From Gaeumannomyces sp. JS-464 (Eukaryota; Ascomycota; Sordariomycetes; Magnaporthales; Magnaporthaceae), in contig NGZR01000006.1 in the NCBI GenBank assembly GCA_002197995.1, forward strand, positions 1,240,001 to 1,304,000: a stretch of 64,000 bases of DNA. Direction: 5' to 3'. Below the pieces are notes generated by a model, which saw only the letters and a program-made list of their open reading frames with translations, had not been told where the DNA came from and ran no database searches. Each line of letters begins with the position of its first letter. Positions within the stretch are counted from its first letter, which is position 1. A program made the translations under genes and the position numbers. Positions 42,719 through 55,263 of this stretch are shown here, in pieces.

Positions 42719-44635
42719 TCACAGAGGGGTTGTCGCAAACTGCTTGTTGAAGTAGCGGCCAATGACCATCCTCCGGACCTCACTGGTTCCCGCGCCGATC
42801 TCGTAGAGCTTGGCACTGTCATAGACGAAAAAAAAGGGAGTGTTAGCGCTGCAACGGGATGGATGTCTCCGGTCCAGGAAAGGAAAGAGGTATAATAAAT
42901 TGGGTGTAGAATAGGCCGGGCACACCAACCCAGACCCGGGCAGCAGATAAGATGGCCAGGACAAGCTTGGGCCGCCCAAGCCAGGTCATTCTTGCGCAAG
43001 CCGACCGACCGGAGTGGGACTGCCGCTGTGTCACTGTGGCGCGCTTGCCACCGAAGAAGGAGGAGGGCACCCACGTAAATATGGCGTGCTGGCAATGTCG
43101 CGCTCGGCTAGGGCCATCAAGAAAGGACAGGGATGCGGGAATTATAGACCGGTGAGGAAAAGGAGGGGCGGCAAACAGGACATGGGGAAAGGCGGAGCGA
43201 GACCAAAGATATGGGGGGAGGATAGGGCGGGGACGGATGGGACAAGAGCAAGAAAAAAAAAAAAAAAAAAGGCGTTCGACTTACTCCCTCAGCAGCCGGC
43301 TCGCCGGCATCTCCTCGGTGTAGCCCATGCCGCCCAGGACCTGGATGCAGTCGAGGGCGACCTCGGTGGCGCGCTCGGCGGCGTACAGGATGGCGCCGGC
43401 GCAGTCCTGGGTGCGGATCTCGCCCGTCTCGTCGACGCGGCGGGCCGTCTCGTACGTGTAGGCCCTCGAGGCCTGGAGCTTTGTGTACATGTCGGCCAGG
43501 CGGCCCTGGACGAGCTGGAACTCGGCCACGGGCCGGCCGAACTGGGTCCTGGCGTGGGCGTAGGGCAGGGCCACGTCGAGGGCGGCCTGCATGATGCCCA
43601 GGGGCCCCGCCGACAGGACCAGGCGCTCGAGGTCGAGCCCCTCCATCAGGACGCGGGCGCCGCCGCCGACGGCGCCGAGGACGTCGGCGTCGGGCACGAA
43701 GACGTCCTCGAGCACCAGCTCTCCCGTGTTGGAGCCGCGCATGCCCATCTTGTCGAGCTTGCGCAGGCACGTCAGCCCGGGCTGGCGCTTGACGATGAAG
43801 GCCGTCATGCCGCGGGACGCGGGGACGGCGGCCGGGTCGGTCTTGGCGTAGACGACGACGACGTCGGCGTCGGGCCCGTTTGTGATCCACATCTTGCTGC
43901 CGTTGAGCAGCCAGCCGTCGCCGCTGGGGGACCTGGTGGCGCGGGTGCGCATGCTGACGACGTCGCTGCCGGAGCCGCTCTCGCTCATGGCCAGGGCGCC
44001 GACCTTGTTGCCGGCGACGAGGTCCGGCATGAAGCGGGCCTTTTGGTCCGGGTTCCCGTTGAGCTGCAGCTGGTTGACGCACAGCTGCGAGTGGGCGGCG
44101 TAGCTGAGCGCGACCGAGGCTGAGGCGCGCGACAGCTCCTCCATGGCGACGCAGTGCGCCGCGTAGCCCATGGCGAGCCGCCGACCGACTCCTCGGCCGA
44201 GATGCCCAACAGGCCCATCCCGCCCAGCTTGGGCCACAGTTCGGCCGGGAAGGCGTTGTCGCGGTCGATCTGGGCGGCCAGCGTCTCGGGGATCTCGCGC
44301 CTGCAGAACTCGCGCACGCCCTCGCGGAGCTCATCCAGGGCCGCCTGGTCCGGGGGCGTGAAGCCGGCCGGGTGTTTGCTCTTTTTGGGGGCGGCCTTTT
44401 TGTCGGCGTCTAGGGGCGGCGGGGCGGCTGTGGTGCTGGTGCTGGTGCCGGTGCTGGTTGACTGAAGTCTCCTTTGTTGCGCGGGCCGCTGGCGCAGGGA
44501 GGGTCGCGGCCTCCACCGGGCTGGCGGGAGGACGTTGCTGCTCGTGCTGGTCGGGAACAGGGCGGCGAGGGCGGGCGTGCGGGCGGCGCTGGTGCTTGGC
44601 CGCGCCAGCGCGGAGACGGCGCGGATGGACGCCAT
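42719..44635 (-). CDS. ivdA: Isovaleryl-CoA dehydrogenase, mitochondrial
   Basis: Acyl-CoA dehydrogenase that oxidises isovaleryl-CoA to 3-methylcrotonyl-CoA in leucine breakdown, using FAD. Exon 1 (44635-43285) gives an Arg/Ser-rich mitochondrial presequence, [20 protein letters not shown], then [15 protein letters not shown] single-base loss near 44174 (GGCGGCTCGCC, one C short of GGCCTC) shifts the frame before [18 protein letters not shown]. The rest reads without break: [17 protein letters not shown] (flavin/substrate region), [19 protein letters not shown], and [15 protein letters not shown] with the catalytic Glu of the isovaleryl type. A 469-bp intron (43284-42816, GTAAGT...ACAG), long for a fungus and with an 18-base A/T run, leads to the last exon ending [20 protein letters not shown] and a TGA at 42719. 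It is divergent from the MCC beta gene, which acts on its product. Confidence 0.93.
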
Positions 44636-45237
44636 CGCCTGGGTATATGGTAACCTATTGTAAATCCACGCAGATTGTGCAACAGACTGCTGAATGAATT
44701 GATGCCTGTAGGCTCGAGGGATCGGTCACGTCGATGAGGGTGTCGCGGGGAAGAGGGCAGCAAGTCGGAGGCCGAGGCAGGCCAAGTCAATGCGATCTTA
44801 CTCTGGCCCCTTGTCCATCGCACTGTCGCTGGAATTGGGGGCTGACCCGAGGGAATTGGCGCGGCTTGTGGCGGCTCGAAGCGGCTTCCCTCGGCCCAAT
44901 CGACTGGCTAGACGTCATTTGACCTCCCCCGCGTCTGCACCCGCCTCGGCTCAGCAATCCAAGCGCCCTCGAGAGCCGACGGGGTTGGCGTCGCGTCTCA
45001 GCCCTCGTTTGTGCGGAACAAAACGTCGAGGGACGCCTGCCAGGGATGGAATAGAGATTGTCCACCGAATAAAGTGGCTTCCGGCAAGCAACACACTGCC
45101 ATTGGGACTGCTTCGCGATAGCTTCGATTTTTGAGATCCTTACAACTGCGGACTCCGCCATCGTCGACTCGCGAGCAGCAACCGCGAAACTTCCCTGTTT
45201 CCCTATCCGCAATAGTCTTATACCCACCCGCCCAGCC
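44636..45237. promoter_or_regulatory. Shared divergent promoter of the leucine-catabolism pair
   Basis: 602 bp separates the two start codons (44635 leftward, 45238 rightward). The genes encode consecutive mitochondrial steps of leucine degradation, so co-regulation from this region is likely. A Zn2Cys6-type inducer of these genes is known in other ascomycetes; I see several CGG/CCG triplets but cannot define a site. No TATA box is convincing. Confidence 0.6.
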
Positions 45238-47133
45238 ATGGCCTTCACGAGGCCATCGCGGGAGCTCCTGCAGCTCCCGCGGCAGCTGACCTGTCGGCCG
45301 AGGCCCTCATCAACATCCCCCGTCTCGGCCACCTCCTCCGTCCGCTCCGCACACCGCCTCGCCACTCCCTCCACCGTCTTCCCGTCCCGCCAGAAGCAAA
45401 GACCCCAGCCGCGCCGCAGCAGCCCCCCGCAGCAGCCGTCGCGCGCCGCGGCGACCTTCACGCCCGCCTTCCAGGCCGGCGCCGTGTCGCGGCTCGAGAC
45501 GGCCGTGGACCCGTCCTCGCCCGAGTTCCGCGACAACGAGGCGGCCATGCGCGCCGCCTCGGACCGGCTCGACCGGCTGACGCGGGCCGCGCAGCGCGGC
45601 GGCAGCGACAAGGCGCGCGAGAAGCACCTGTCGCGCGGCAAGATGCTGCCCCGCGACCGCGTCGCCGCCCTCGTCGACCCGGGCACCTCGTTCCTCGAGC
45701 TGTCGCCCCTGGCCGGCCACGAGCTGTACGCGGACGCCGACGTGCCCGCGGGCGGCATCATCACGGGCGTGGGGCAGGTCGAGGGCGTGACGTGCGTCGT
45801 TGTGGCCAACGACAGCACCGTCAAGGGCGGCACCTACTACCCCGTCACGGTCAAGAAGCACCTGCGCGCCCAGGAGGTGGCGGCCCAGAACAGGCTCCCC
45901 TGCATCTACCTCGTCGACTCGGGCGGCGCCAACCTGCCGCACCAGGCCGACGTGTTCCCGGACCGCGACCACTTTGGCCGCATCTTCTACAACCAGGCCC
46001 GCATGTCGGCCGACGGCGTGCCGCAGATCTCGGTCGTCATGGGCCCCTGCACCGCCGGCGGCGCCTACGTGCCCGCCATGAGCGACGAGAGCATCATCGT
46101 CCAGGACCAGGGCCACATCTTCCTGGCCGGCCCGCCGCTCGTCAAGGCCGCCACGGGCGAAGTCGTCAGCCCCGAGGACCTGGGCGGGGGGCGCATGCAC
46201 ACGTCCGTCTCGGGCGTCGCCGACTACCTGGCCGTCGACGACGCGCATGCCCTGGTGCTCGCGCGCCGCTGCGTCGCCAACCTCAACTGGCCCACCAAGT
46301 CTCAGCAGCAGCAGCAGGACCCGCCAGAGTACGAGGAGCCCCTCTACCCGGCTTCGGACCTCCTGGGCATCGCGTCGACGAACCTGCGCAGGCCCCTGCC
46401 CATCCGCGAGGTCATCGCACGCGTCGTCGACGGCTCCGCCTTCGCCGAGTTCAAGCGCGACTACGGCACCACGCTCGTCACGGGCTTCGCCTCCATCTAC
46501 GGCCAGCGCGTCGGCATCGTCGCCAACGACGGCATCCTGTTTGCGTCTTCGGCCGTGAAAGGCGCGCACTTTGTCGAGCTGTGCACCCAGCGCGGCGTCC
46601 CGCTGGTCTTCCTGCAGAACATCTCGGGCTTCATGGTCGGCCGCGAGGCCGAGCGGGAGGGCATCGCCAAGCACGGCGCCAAGCTGGTCACGGCCGTCGC
46701 GTGCGCCGACGTGCCCAAGCTGACGGTCGTGGTGGGCGGGAGCTACGGGGCGGGAAACTACGGCATGTGCGGCAGGGCGTACTCGCCGCGGTTCCTGTGG
46801 ATGTGGCCCAACGCTCGTGTCGGCGTCATGGGCGCCGATCAGCTCGCCGCCGTCATGGAGACGGTCGGGAAGCCCGACCCCGAGCTCAGGGACCGGATCG
46901 AGCGCGAGAGCGATGCTGTGTTTTCGAGCGCTAGGTTATGGGTGAGTTCTTTTGCATTCATCTGTTTCTTTTTTTTTTAATCGTCAGGACGCTAACTTGG
47001 TCACTTGCAGGACGACGGAGTCATCCCCCCGGAGCACACGCGCAGGTATCTCGGTCTTGGCCTGAGGGCCGCCCTCTCTGGCCGCAACGACGTGAAGCCG
47101 GGGGCTACCAAGTTTGGCGTCTTTAGGATGTGA
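45238..47133 (+). CDS. mccB: 3-Methylcrotonyl-CoA carboxylase, beta (carboxyltransferase) subunit
   Basis: Exon 1 45238-46941, a 69-bp intron (GTGAGT...GCTAAC...TTGCAG), exon 2 47011-47133; 608 residues with no frame break. The N-terminus is Arg/Ser/Pro-rich (mitochondrial presequence to about residue 75). The carboxyltransferase N-lobe has [39 protein letters not shown] and [18 protein letters not shown]; the C-lobe has [20 protein letters not shown] and [20 protein letters not shown]. These are the motifs of the MCC beta subunit rather than propionyl- or acetyl-CoA carboxylase. It carries CO2 from the biotin of the alpha subunit to 3-methylcrotonyl-CoA. The alpha subunit gene is not in the window. 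The end matches the family ([20 protein letters not shown]). Confidence 0.96.
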
Positions 47134-49353
47134 TGTAGACTCGATAGAGAAGAATTGTTTATTATTGCGTCTACTTGCTGTCTTCTGTCCGTATGGACAT
47201 CTAATCCTAGCAAGACCCAGACTCCTCGGGTACAAGGCGATGTTTCAATGCCGCGACAGTCTTCCCACGTAAGCCAGGCCAGGTAAGCACCTAAAATCCG
47301 ATATAATCTACAGTAGTGGCGATGAGACTTCGTAGCAGCCTTGCTATTCCTCTTATCCAGGAGCCGTGCGGAAGGGGCGTCCCGTCCTCGAACTCGAGCG
47401 CATCCGGGGATCGCGTGGGCACGAGGCGCCCGGCTTCTGTAGGGACTGACTCTGCCGCTTGATCTCCTGCCGTAGGCCCAGCAAGAAGGCTCAGGGCATA
47501 TTTAGGCCCTAGCCGGCAGCTCTGAGCGCGAAACAAGATCAGCAAGCAGGGACTAGAATGGCTATCGCCTCCGCCATTCTCGAGCATAGATGCCTAGGTA
47601 CGTACCTCCGTAGGTTGCTTGGTCTTCTTACTCTCCATTTCCGTAGCGTGGCTGCCGGGCCGGTTGCGCAGCCTTATCTTGCTCGCTCACCCTCAGCCTC
47701 CCGGCCGTGGTCCCAGCACATCGTCTGGCGCAAGCCTGTTCGTCGACTGCTTGCTAGGCGCGCTCGATGCCACGAAGAGCCGCGAGTGATACCCAAAATG
47801 TGTGGGTTGTTTTGGAGATGGCTATTTCATATATACGTATGCGCCGCGGCAGACCGCCCGCCACCCACGCCTGCCTTGAGCCGCCCCCGCTACGGCGTCG
47901 GCGCCCTGGATTTCCACGGTTGCACATGAACCGGCTTCAGACTGGGACTCGGTCTCGGTCAGGCCCCTTGTCCCGGCGGGGATAGCATCGAGCTTGGCTC
48001 GCCCCGCCCCTCGTCCTCCCCGTCATCTCAAGCCGAGCCTTGTCGGGAAGTACCCTGATATTCCGAGTCGCTCTTTGCCTTTTCATCTCGATGCCTTGGC
48101 CAATGCCCGCGTTGCGCCCCCCGACACTTCCAGTCTTGGACAAAGTCGACACAGGTTGCGGGCACGCAAAAAGAAAGGGCCAGCCAGACCTGTTTGCTAG
48201 GTTTCAGCTTCTCCCAGCAGGACTTGTAGTGACCTTGACTCTCCGTCGCGCACGCCCGAGGTGCAGCCTTTGCGCGCCAATCTTGCTGCTGAACGCCAGT
48301 GGGCTCTTGCGCGGGTGTGGGTCGTCGGAGAGGAGTTTGCGGTAATCGCACACCCCGGCCGATCTCGGCGCCGCCAGGCCCAGCCTACCTCACGCTCAGA
48401 GGCCCATTTGCTCAGACTTGAGCCGGCGGGGATGGGCACATCCGGACCTTGCCCAGCAGAACCCTGGCTCGTCCGCGGTAGCCTGTGCAATATTCCCTAT
48501 AAAAACCAACGCTTTATCGTTGACTGTGGAGACGACTTTGAGATCGAGATGCCCATGCAAGATGGATTGCCGTAGGGTGTATGTTGAGCTTGATTGGAAT
48601 ATATAGGTAGGAAGGTAGGGATGGGAAATCCAGTTACATTTACGGCTATTATCTGTAGAAGTGAAAGACAGCGTATAGTTTGGCAACTTTTCCGAATGCC
48701 ACTAAGACTAGGACCGGGGAGAGTAGCCTCCGGGGAGGCCTTACCCAGTGGTTTGACGCAAATAGAGAAGTACGAATAAATGGAAATCCATCGAGGTTCA
48801 ATAACCTCAGCACATCCAAGCTGCTTTTCCCCATGACCCCACTCGTAAATGGCGTTGACGAATAAGAAAGGAAATATGTCCTACTGCCGAGCCTGCTCTA
48901 ATAAACGAAGGCAGAAAAACGTGGGTATTGGGGGTATCGGGTATCTTCCACTTTTCTTTTTCCCGTCACGGCTCGTGCTCCTTGCCGCCAAGAGGGCGAT
49001 ATCCAAAAGACAAACATCGAAAACAACAAGAAAGAAGAGAAAGGGAAGGATAGCCCGGCCGTTGTAGCAGAGGCCTCGCGAGAAGGAAAAGAGATAGGTG
49101 TAGAAACGACATGAGTTTGGTGAAAAAGAAATAAGGGAAGAAGGAGATCGGGGAGAAGAACAGGAGACGGGAAATAAATAGGCAAGAGAGGAAGCATAGA
49201 AAACCAAAAAAGACTCGCCAAATAGTCACACATGCCAAACATAACGAGCAAGACGTACATCGCGCACAGCACAAAGCATGATAGTCATCCTCGTCATCGT
49301 CATCGTCGTCGTCAAGCCCCAATACCAAACCAAACAATCCATCCACTTTCTCA
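47134..49353. other. Intergenic, no gene seen
   Basis: 2.2 kb between the MCC beta gene and the convergent uncharacterised gene. It contains a purine-rich stretch (about 48960-49200) that opens long minus-strand frames of low complexity. No leader, domain or splice pattern supports a gene. Confidence 0.45.
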
Positions 49354-51762
49354 TCACCGACCCGCCCGGCCACTCTCCTGGTTGAGCAGGAAAGAGAGCT
49401 GGCTCGATGAGCTGCCAGGCCTCCTCAAGCTCTCTTTGCCTCCCTCTGGCACCTTGCCAGAAGGGTGGCTGTTGAACGTATGTTGAGTGGGAGTTGCCCC
49501 CTCGTCGCCGGTATCGCGGTTGCGCGCTTCCAGGCTTTTGCTTACAGGAGGTGACGTTTTCCCATGCTGTTGGCTGGCCGTCGTCGTCGTTGCCGTCGTT
49601 TTTGTTGGCATCGCTGCCGTCGTTTTCGTATTTGTCTCCGCCTTTGTCATACCCCCATTTGTCTCCGATCGGTCTCCCGCAGGGGCAGGGGGCTTGGAGC
49701 CTCCAGGTGGCTTGCCCCTGAGCACATCATCAATAAGGAAAGTCTTGTGCGTGGCACGCGAGGACCCATGCAACTGGCCTCGAACACCAGTGCCGCGCGT
49801 CATGTCGGCCCCATCATGAGACGCGTCTGCTGCACCTGCTTGCAGACGCCCGGTCGCCCTGGAGGAGTTTTCGGCAGAGCTACGGAATCTTTCCGCGCGC
49901 TGCCAAGGCTCAGCCACTGGCGGCAGCCGCGGCAGTGGCGGCAGCTGCCTCTCTACTTCTCGGCGCGCGATGGTCGTGGCGCGCCTCGACTCGATCGTCG
50001 AGGAGAGATAGAAGGGACGGCTACCAAACACCGGGGTGTCCAGCGTTGCCGCCTTTGGCCGCTTGTAGGTCTCGGGGATCAGCGGGCGGGCGAGATCTGC
50101 CGGGAGCGTGATGGTGCTGGAAGTTTTGGATCCTAGATCAAGGTAGATGGGACGACAGTTAGTTAGTCAGCCGTGGCTCTTTCCTCGGCGGGTCCTGCTT
50201 TTTGGTTATGCTTCTGATAGCGCCTATTTGGACCTGCATATAAACCAGCGGCTGACCTTGGCTCTTACCGGTGTCGGAAGGAGCAGTTCGAGGCCATTGG
50301 ACTGGACTGTTCTCAGGCCTGGCCGACGTGGCTGACTTGGCAGCCACGGGTGATGGCGCAGGCCGCGGCAGCTCTCCCCAGCTTGGACCAAGCTCCGACA
50401 ATGGCCGAGGGTCTTCTTGGCTAGAGGCCATTTAGGACCAAACGCTGTCGGCGAGAGTATTTCGTGAGCAGCAAGAGAGATGCCGCGATGAGTTGGGAGT
50501 CGGAACCTCGACGATCGGGAGGCTTGGGGAACGGCCCAAATCCACGACGCGCACAAGAGGCCCCGCGTTGCTGGCGCTCGATGTGTGCCGAGGGTCCGTG
50601 ATGACTCTGCTGGTTGCGGGGCCAGGATCGCTGGGCGCAGCACGTTGCCTTGCGGGTCGAAATCCGATGCCGCTGTCGCGAAGGATCCCGCCTCCCAAGG
50701 GTTGGACGCCCTGAGGTCCTGTGTCTTCCTTCTGGCTGCCTCTCGGGCACACCACGAGGGATCCAGGACAAACTCGGAGCCTGAGCTATGAGCGAGGGCG
50801 GGGGCTCTAGGGGACTCATGTCCTCGTCGTCTTCATCGTCCTCGAAGATGACATTCTCGGGGAGACGAATTGGCGAGAAGCTGAACTGCAGAAGATTGTG
50901 ACGGCGAGCGATAGATGCATGGGCGTCCTCCATCTCTTCAAGATCGACCGTCGTGGACTTGGCCTCTCGGCGGACGGGGACAGGGGGTTGCGAGCCTGGG
51001 CTGGCCGCTTGCCCTTATCAGGTGTTCGCAGGCCGTGACCGGCCACAATCGCGCTCGACGAGGATGAGCAGGATGATGGGCCAGAAGTAAAAGAACCCAG
51101 CGATGATGTTTTCGGGGACAGCAGCGGCGATATAAGCTCCTCGCCCGTAGTGGCCCGAGTAATCTCCTTGCTCTCATTCTACGTCGCATGTGAAAAGTCA
51201 GCGCCCTGCAACAGAACGTTGCTATGACCTTCGTACAAGCTTTACATACCTCTGCGCCTTGCAGAAGGCTTGGTTTCGAAAGCGGGACGACCGTTGGCCC
51301 TTCACGGATCTCGTTGAGAAGCTTTGCGAGCGTGCGGGGAGGAAGGTTCTTCCTATTGCTGCCCCAAACATGCCACCAGAAATTCTCGGCGCGCCGACTG
51401 TCCGGGCTGTTCATCGGCAGCAAAAACTGCATGTTAGCCATAACTCCAGACCAAGAAATGACTTTCCAGAATGTGCATGAATGCCTCGTTATGGGCAGGT
51501 CCAGCAGCAACAGAATATCCTTCGACTCACTCCTGGAAATTGTGTTGCCACACGGCGCATTCTATGCATGCCCTTCGCGTTAGCGGTCTGTTCTGCCGGG
51601 GAATGCACTGAGGAAAACACAAGGCCAGCACGAACTCGCCCACAAATGAAGAATCTCCAGGGAGTGCAACTCATCGGCCCTTTCCAGAGCGGTTATCACC
51701 TCGTCGTTGATCTTGAATATGCCTGGAGGGAGAACCCCTGGGATCCCAAGCGCAGCAGCCAT
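49354..51762 (-). CDS. Uncharacterised low-complexity protein (possible transcription-regulator type)
   Basis: Minus-strand pieces give a plausible single gene: ATG 51762 with MAAALGIPGVLPPGIFKIND, an intron near 51630-51565, then NFWWHVWGSNRKNLPPRTLA and LLNEIREGPTVVPL (about 51390-51280). Further exons contain ENVIFEDDEDDEDMSPLEPP (about 50870-50810) and RDSGIGF (about 50672-50652). The last frame (50031-49354) has FGSRPFYLSSTIESRRATTI and ends in a Ser/Gln-rich tail. Pro-Pro-Gly followed by an (R)AENFWW-x-WG motif is faintly like the N-terminal motif of fungal DUF1752/Mks1-type regulators, but I would not assign it. At least two frame changes near 50700 and 50450 are not explained by introns. 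Exon limits are approximate. Confidence 0.45.
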
Positions 51763-54700
51763 CGCGATGACAAATAATCGAAGGGTTGTCTGTCAATGGG
51801 GCAAAAGGATCGAAGTGATCGGTCGTGGCATCCCCGCTCGGCCTTACGGAGTGGGAAGGGAGCAGCAGGGCAAGGTGTGCCAAAGAGGGCCGGGAGAACA
51901 GACATGAGACTAAGGCAGTGGCTCCGCGCACGATGACAGGCAGGCGAGAGTGACAGCGCCTGATATATGGGTGGGTGGGACGAGTAGACAAGGGGAGACC
52001 GTACACACACAGGCTGGGTGGGCGCTGTGCCGGCCGTGATTGAGGCTCTGGCCGCACAAGCCCAATCACGGGATAGCCAAAGCTCAGACGGGAGAGATGG
52101 TGTGGAAGAGTAGCGCAGTCCGCCTGGTGAGTAGGTACGCATGTAGCAGCTCGGCGGCACGGAAGTTGTACGGAACCTTGGGGACCGGGCAGGGCCTGGC
52201 CACGGAGGGGGAGGACAGAGGCACAGAGGGTGGTAGATACGTGGTTGGTATATGGCGAGTACACGAAAGCAGGGTGGCATCCAACGTCATTGATCCTTGC
52301 GGCCCAGCTTGGTGTGCCTTCGAGAAAGAGCGGGTGAGGAATGTGTCGAAGGCAGGGGTCGATGCAGCAGCTGGGCTTGATTGCCTTCGCCGCAAACACA
52401 CGGCCCAGGGCCAAGTCGACCTGAGCCGTCCTTGCGGCGAGCATTGTGACAAGGTGTTGGGATAGGTCGAAGACACCCTGCGTTTTTGGGTCTGTGTTAC
52501 CCGAGAGGGAGGTGAAGCAAAAAGGAGGGCTGGATTGGAAATGCGAGGGGGGACATAATTGATTAATTCTTTGTTCACTGATGGGCTACCATCAGCGAAT
52601 GACGGTGACGAGCCCGCCCCTATTGCCTCGCTTGCTCGTTCAACTGGGCGATTTTCAGGGGTGGGTTTTTTGAGTTGTGATAGACAGCCTTCTAACAAAC
52701 AAAAAGCAAACAAGCTCCACGGGGAGGGGAGCAGCAATTCCAGCATCGAGATCTGCCCGCCCACTCGGGTCTCCCGCGCTCCGCTGGCGCGCGGTTCGCA
52801 GTAAGCAGCTCGCAGGTGGATTTGAATACATTCAAGATGATAGATCAGAGAAGACGCAGTAACAATGCATTCGCTTGGATGCGTTGGGAATGCACTCTCG
52901 GTGCGCAAGGCCGGGCCAAACAACCCACGGTCTGGAAAAGGACCGAAGCCACCTCCAGCTATGGTCGGGCAGCCATATATCCGTGGGCCCTGCCAACACA
53001 CATTGCACGGGTCTTTTCTGGACAGATCGGGACGTGGGGAGATGGTTCGTCTCTGCGTTCATGTCAACAAGGAACGAAATAAGATGGGGGATGAACCGAA
53101 TAGGCCGATCAGACTAAGACAAGGCCACATAAAAACACATGCCGGTGCCACCTTCCTACGTACCTGGCGGGCACGCAGGTCTCGCTCGCCAGAGTTGTTC
53201 GTTGGTTGGCTGGCGTGGTTGCGCGACGGGAGGACTGAGAGAAGGGAGAGGGACGAGAAATAAACATGAAATACGAGGACAACCCGAGAGGCATCCAGGC
53301 GCCAGGCGTCGCTCTTGCCCCCTGCGTCCGTAACGGTTTGGTCGTGCCTGCCGCCGCCAAACTCGATCGAGCCGGGCCAGCTCGCTGTCTCCTGCCTCGT
53401 CAGGGTCAAGATTCCCTCAAATTGAGTGGACGGACAGGTTGGAAGGGAGCGCACGGTGACAGAAATGACGCATCTGGTGGTCCTCGGGGGAGGGCTCCCG
53501 TCCAGGCGCTGTCACAAAAACGCGCCAGCACGCCACACGTCGGCGTGTCTCTCGTCCTGCCTGCCACCGACTTCATTTGCTGCCAGGTGGTGATCGGCAT
53601 TGACGGTTGGAACGGGGCGCTGAAACGGGCGCGCCTCGTCTCTTGCTGCCGGACCGAAGGAGCTGCCGCTGTTGGTGGTTTTCCCCTCTGCTGCTGAAAT
53701 GGATGTTCAAAACGACAAGGTTCGAACTTGCGCCAAAACTCGGCTCGAGGGAGAAGATTGGTGACACAGTGCCCCGTGCGGTGCTGTCTTTCTCCATAGG
53801 CATCCCCAGCATCCCAGTTGACACCCGCCCGCCTGATCGGCCGCTAAGCTCGACCCCGCCAGCACTGGAGCACAGTCAACCTACCGCCGGGCTGTGCTGC
53901 TGAGGTCCGCATGCGTTCAGACTATGCCCCGGATAGAAGAACAGCAAACTTTGGCCAGTGTGCTCCAAACCGGTTACAATGTCACGGCGGAGGAATTTCA
54001 TCGTTACAAATTTGCTGCCTCGTATCAACGCCCGATACAAATTGCACATCAAAGTCCTGAAAGACTGGATCCCTCCTCCGTCCCTACCCTTTGTGCCAAG
54101 GTTTTTGTACGATGATGCTCTTTTCAGCTGCCGTGGAAGAATTCCCTCTCTTCACGAGCAATATCCTCACGCCCAATGAGAGAGCCGCTGTCCCCTCCAT
54201 CTCGAGGCTCGGCTGGATGCCAAATCGGAACCGCTGCCGCTTCCGGCATCCGGGAAGTGGACGAACATGTTGTACTTGACATGTTGTAATCACTTATTAT
54301 GTCTCTTGCCTCGCCAAGTCCCCTGATGTAATACGCGTGGCCGGAGATCCTTGCTTCTTGCCATGCAGCTTTTCCGCCCTGTCCAAGACACTGCGCCCAT
54401 CACCCAAGTGAGGTTCCACGGAGCTGAGACTATCTCCGTCCTGAAATAACAAAGGAAAGATTGAGCACTGGGAGAATAGCCGCCGGTCGACGATAATCTT
54501 CTGTTTGCTTTCCTTTCTTTTTCTCGCCCCTGCTCCACAGATGGTCAACTCGCTACCAGATGTGGCCGATTTAATGGTTGTACAATACTCACGAGCCACC
54601 ATCACTGTCCTGTCTCTCCTTTCCATGGGTTACAGATACACCATTACGCGGCAGTGGAACGCAAGGCGGGAAAGGGGAGCCGAATCCTAGCCTCTCCTTC

Positions 54701-55263
54701 CGAGTCTCTAGCCACTACCCTCAGCTTGTCCTGTAAATGTAGGTCTCGAATTTGAAAAGAGTAATACAAGAAAAAAAAAGGGTAAGGCAAGATGAGGCCG
54801 GTGAGTGCGGAGATGGGCGGTCAAGAACGGGAACGGTCTACAAGATGGTTCACATGCACGGAAAGTAAGAGAAAAAGAGGAAAAGAACGAAATACACAAC
54901 ACCTGGTGTCTATTCTTAGCCGGCTGGGAAATTCAAGTGCTCCGTAACACCGTCCTCGCCTTATTTTCCCATGCCCGCAAGTGTTTCGCCCGCAAATGTA
55001 CCTGATCCGATCGCCTGACTGGCGGCCTCCCCTTTGTTTTTTATATCCCACAAGAGTAACCTTTCCCCCGGTACTTTAAATTACACAGAACGCGTCATAT
55101 GGTCAGTGACCTGGCCCCTAATCTTCTATCCTTTCGCTCCAAATGATCCCGGTTTCCAAACCCCCCTCATTAGGTTCGTTCTCTCCCGTTTCCGTTTCGG
55201 AAGAATCGTCCGAGTCGAGGTTTCGCCTGCCGCCGTTTGTCCTTCTCTCCCTACACGATTCTT
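51763..55263. other. Intergenic, no gene seen
   Basis: 3.5 kb upstream of the preceding gene and downstream of the dehydrogenase. The longest frame (52084-53001, minus, 305 codons) has no leader, no domain and a composition (Ser/Pro/Arg) expected by chance in GC-rich DNA. A long 5' leader or promoter region is the most likely content. Confidence 0.45.

Noticed and set aside
43117..44334. 405-codon Arg-rich frame overlapping ivdA
   Set aside because: Shadow of the GC-rich dehydrogenase coding sequence; the true frame has the catalytic motifs.
45310..46674. 454-codon antisense frame in mccB
   Set aside because: Antisense shadow of a GC-rich gene; no start context, no domain.
52084..53001. 305-codon minus-strand frame
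   Set aside because: No leader, domain or conserved pattern; Ser/Pro/Arg composition expected by chance in intergenic DNA.
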